Below are positions 62,461-62,462 of a stretch of 62,462 nucleotides of DNA, piece after piece. Both the position numbers and the translations under genes were made by a program. Positions within the stretch are counted from its first letter, which is position 1; each line of letters begins with the position of its first letter. The notes below the pieces were generated by a model. That model searched no databases. It was not told the DNA's origin and was given only the letters and a program-made list of their open reading frames with translations. The DNA comes from Pirellulaceae bacterium (GTDB taxonomy: Bacteria; Planctomycetota; Planctomycetia; Pirellulales; Pirellulaceae): NCBI GenBank assembly GCA_030681235.1, contig JAUXWY010000308.1, positions 1-62,462 of the forward strand. Direction: 5' to 3'.

Positions 62461-62462
62461 GA
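62426..62462 (+). CDS. Start of a further island gene (cut by window edge)
   Basis: An ATG with AAGGA seven bases upstream opens a frame reading MSDANVRAQLVE to the edge. It overlaps the end of the HEPN gene by 35 bases in another frame, so translation is probably coupled. Twelve residues are too few to assign. The opening resembles some helicase-type defense proteins, but this is only an impression. Confidence 0.5.
   Translation, partial: MSDANVRAQLVE

Noticed and set aside
62426-62462. Calling the edge gene a DISARM helicase (drmA)
   Set aside because: Twelve residues are not enough; only a vague resemblance of the opening.
55590-62462. Second attachment site (copy of the tRNA-Glu 3' end) inside the window
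   Set aside because: I searched by eye for the T-arm/acceptor sequence and found no copy; the right border must be further on.

Overview
The window looks like chromosome from a planctomycete of the Pirellulales type (Rhodopirellula/Blastopirellula relatives). The evidence is gene content: a DUF1501 Tat protein, a PPC-domain protein, a DUF1549/DUF1553 cytochrome-like protein and a planctomycete-type cytochrome c fused to WD40 repeats lie in one operon. Also present are a small ECF-type sigma factor, a MoxR/DUF58/BatA cluster, paired zinc-ribbon/membrane proteins, and a NxCR-type tyrosine integrase with a DUF3987 gene. The species cannot be told from the sequence alone.

Layout. 1-126 is the end of a dispersed palindromic repeat. 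127-1756 holds an NAD-dependent sugar epimerase/reductase and a small membrane protein. 1885-8852 (minus) is a tightly overlapping type II secretion pseudopilus operon, gspG-H-I-J-K-L-M, with an intrinsic terminator between gspG and gspH and no gspD/E/F nearby. 9530-18770 (plus) is the DUF1501/PPC/DUF1549-DUF1553/cytochrome-WD40 operon, probably an exported surface system. 18853-33068 is a housekeeping stretch: an RsmC/RlmG-like rRNA methyltransferase overlapping mutY, a TIM-barrel isomerase, several exported or membrane proteins, an S1-domain protein, rpmF, a sigma factor, an HHxxxDG acyltransferase, pyruvate kinase and an HTTM/DoxX-like membrane protein. 33303-48861 (plus) is an eight-gene MoxR-DUF58-BatA-PQQ-VWA-coiled-coil cluster. 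48879-55349 holds a large BNR/sortilin-like propeller protein, small hypotheticals, a second full palindromic repeat, an ATP-grasp ligase and csrA.

At 55517 a tRNA-Glu(TTC) gene marks the left border of an integrated island that runs off the right edge. The integrase gene reads back into the tRNA, so its last 11 codons and its stop are antisense tRNA sequence. Next come a truncated or frameshifted DUF3987 primase-like gene and then visibly more AT-rich DNA. That DNA carries a KAP-family P-loop NTPase (58685-60958), an ApeA-like HEPN protein with an RHALVH nuclease motif (61000-62460), and the start of another gene overlapping the end of the HEPN gene. This right end is the best candidate in the window for a little-described system: a two-or-more-gene KAP-NTPase/HEPN-RNase anti-phage module in a tRNA-Glu island.

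Working together: the gsp operon builds the pseudopilus and inner-membrane platform, and must use a secretin, ATPase and GspF encoded elsewhere. The MoxR cluster pairs an AAA+ chaperone with von Willebrand-type membrane proteins and is likely an envelope assembly or maturation machine. The DUF1501/DUF1549/DUF1553/cytochrome operon belongs to the expanded planctomycete family of exported redox-like surface proteins whose function is still open.
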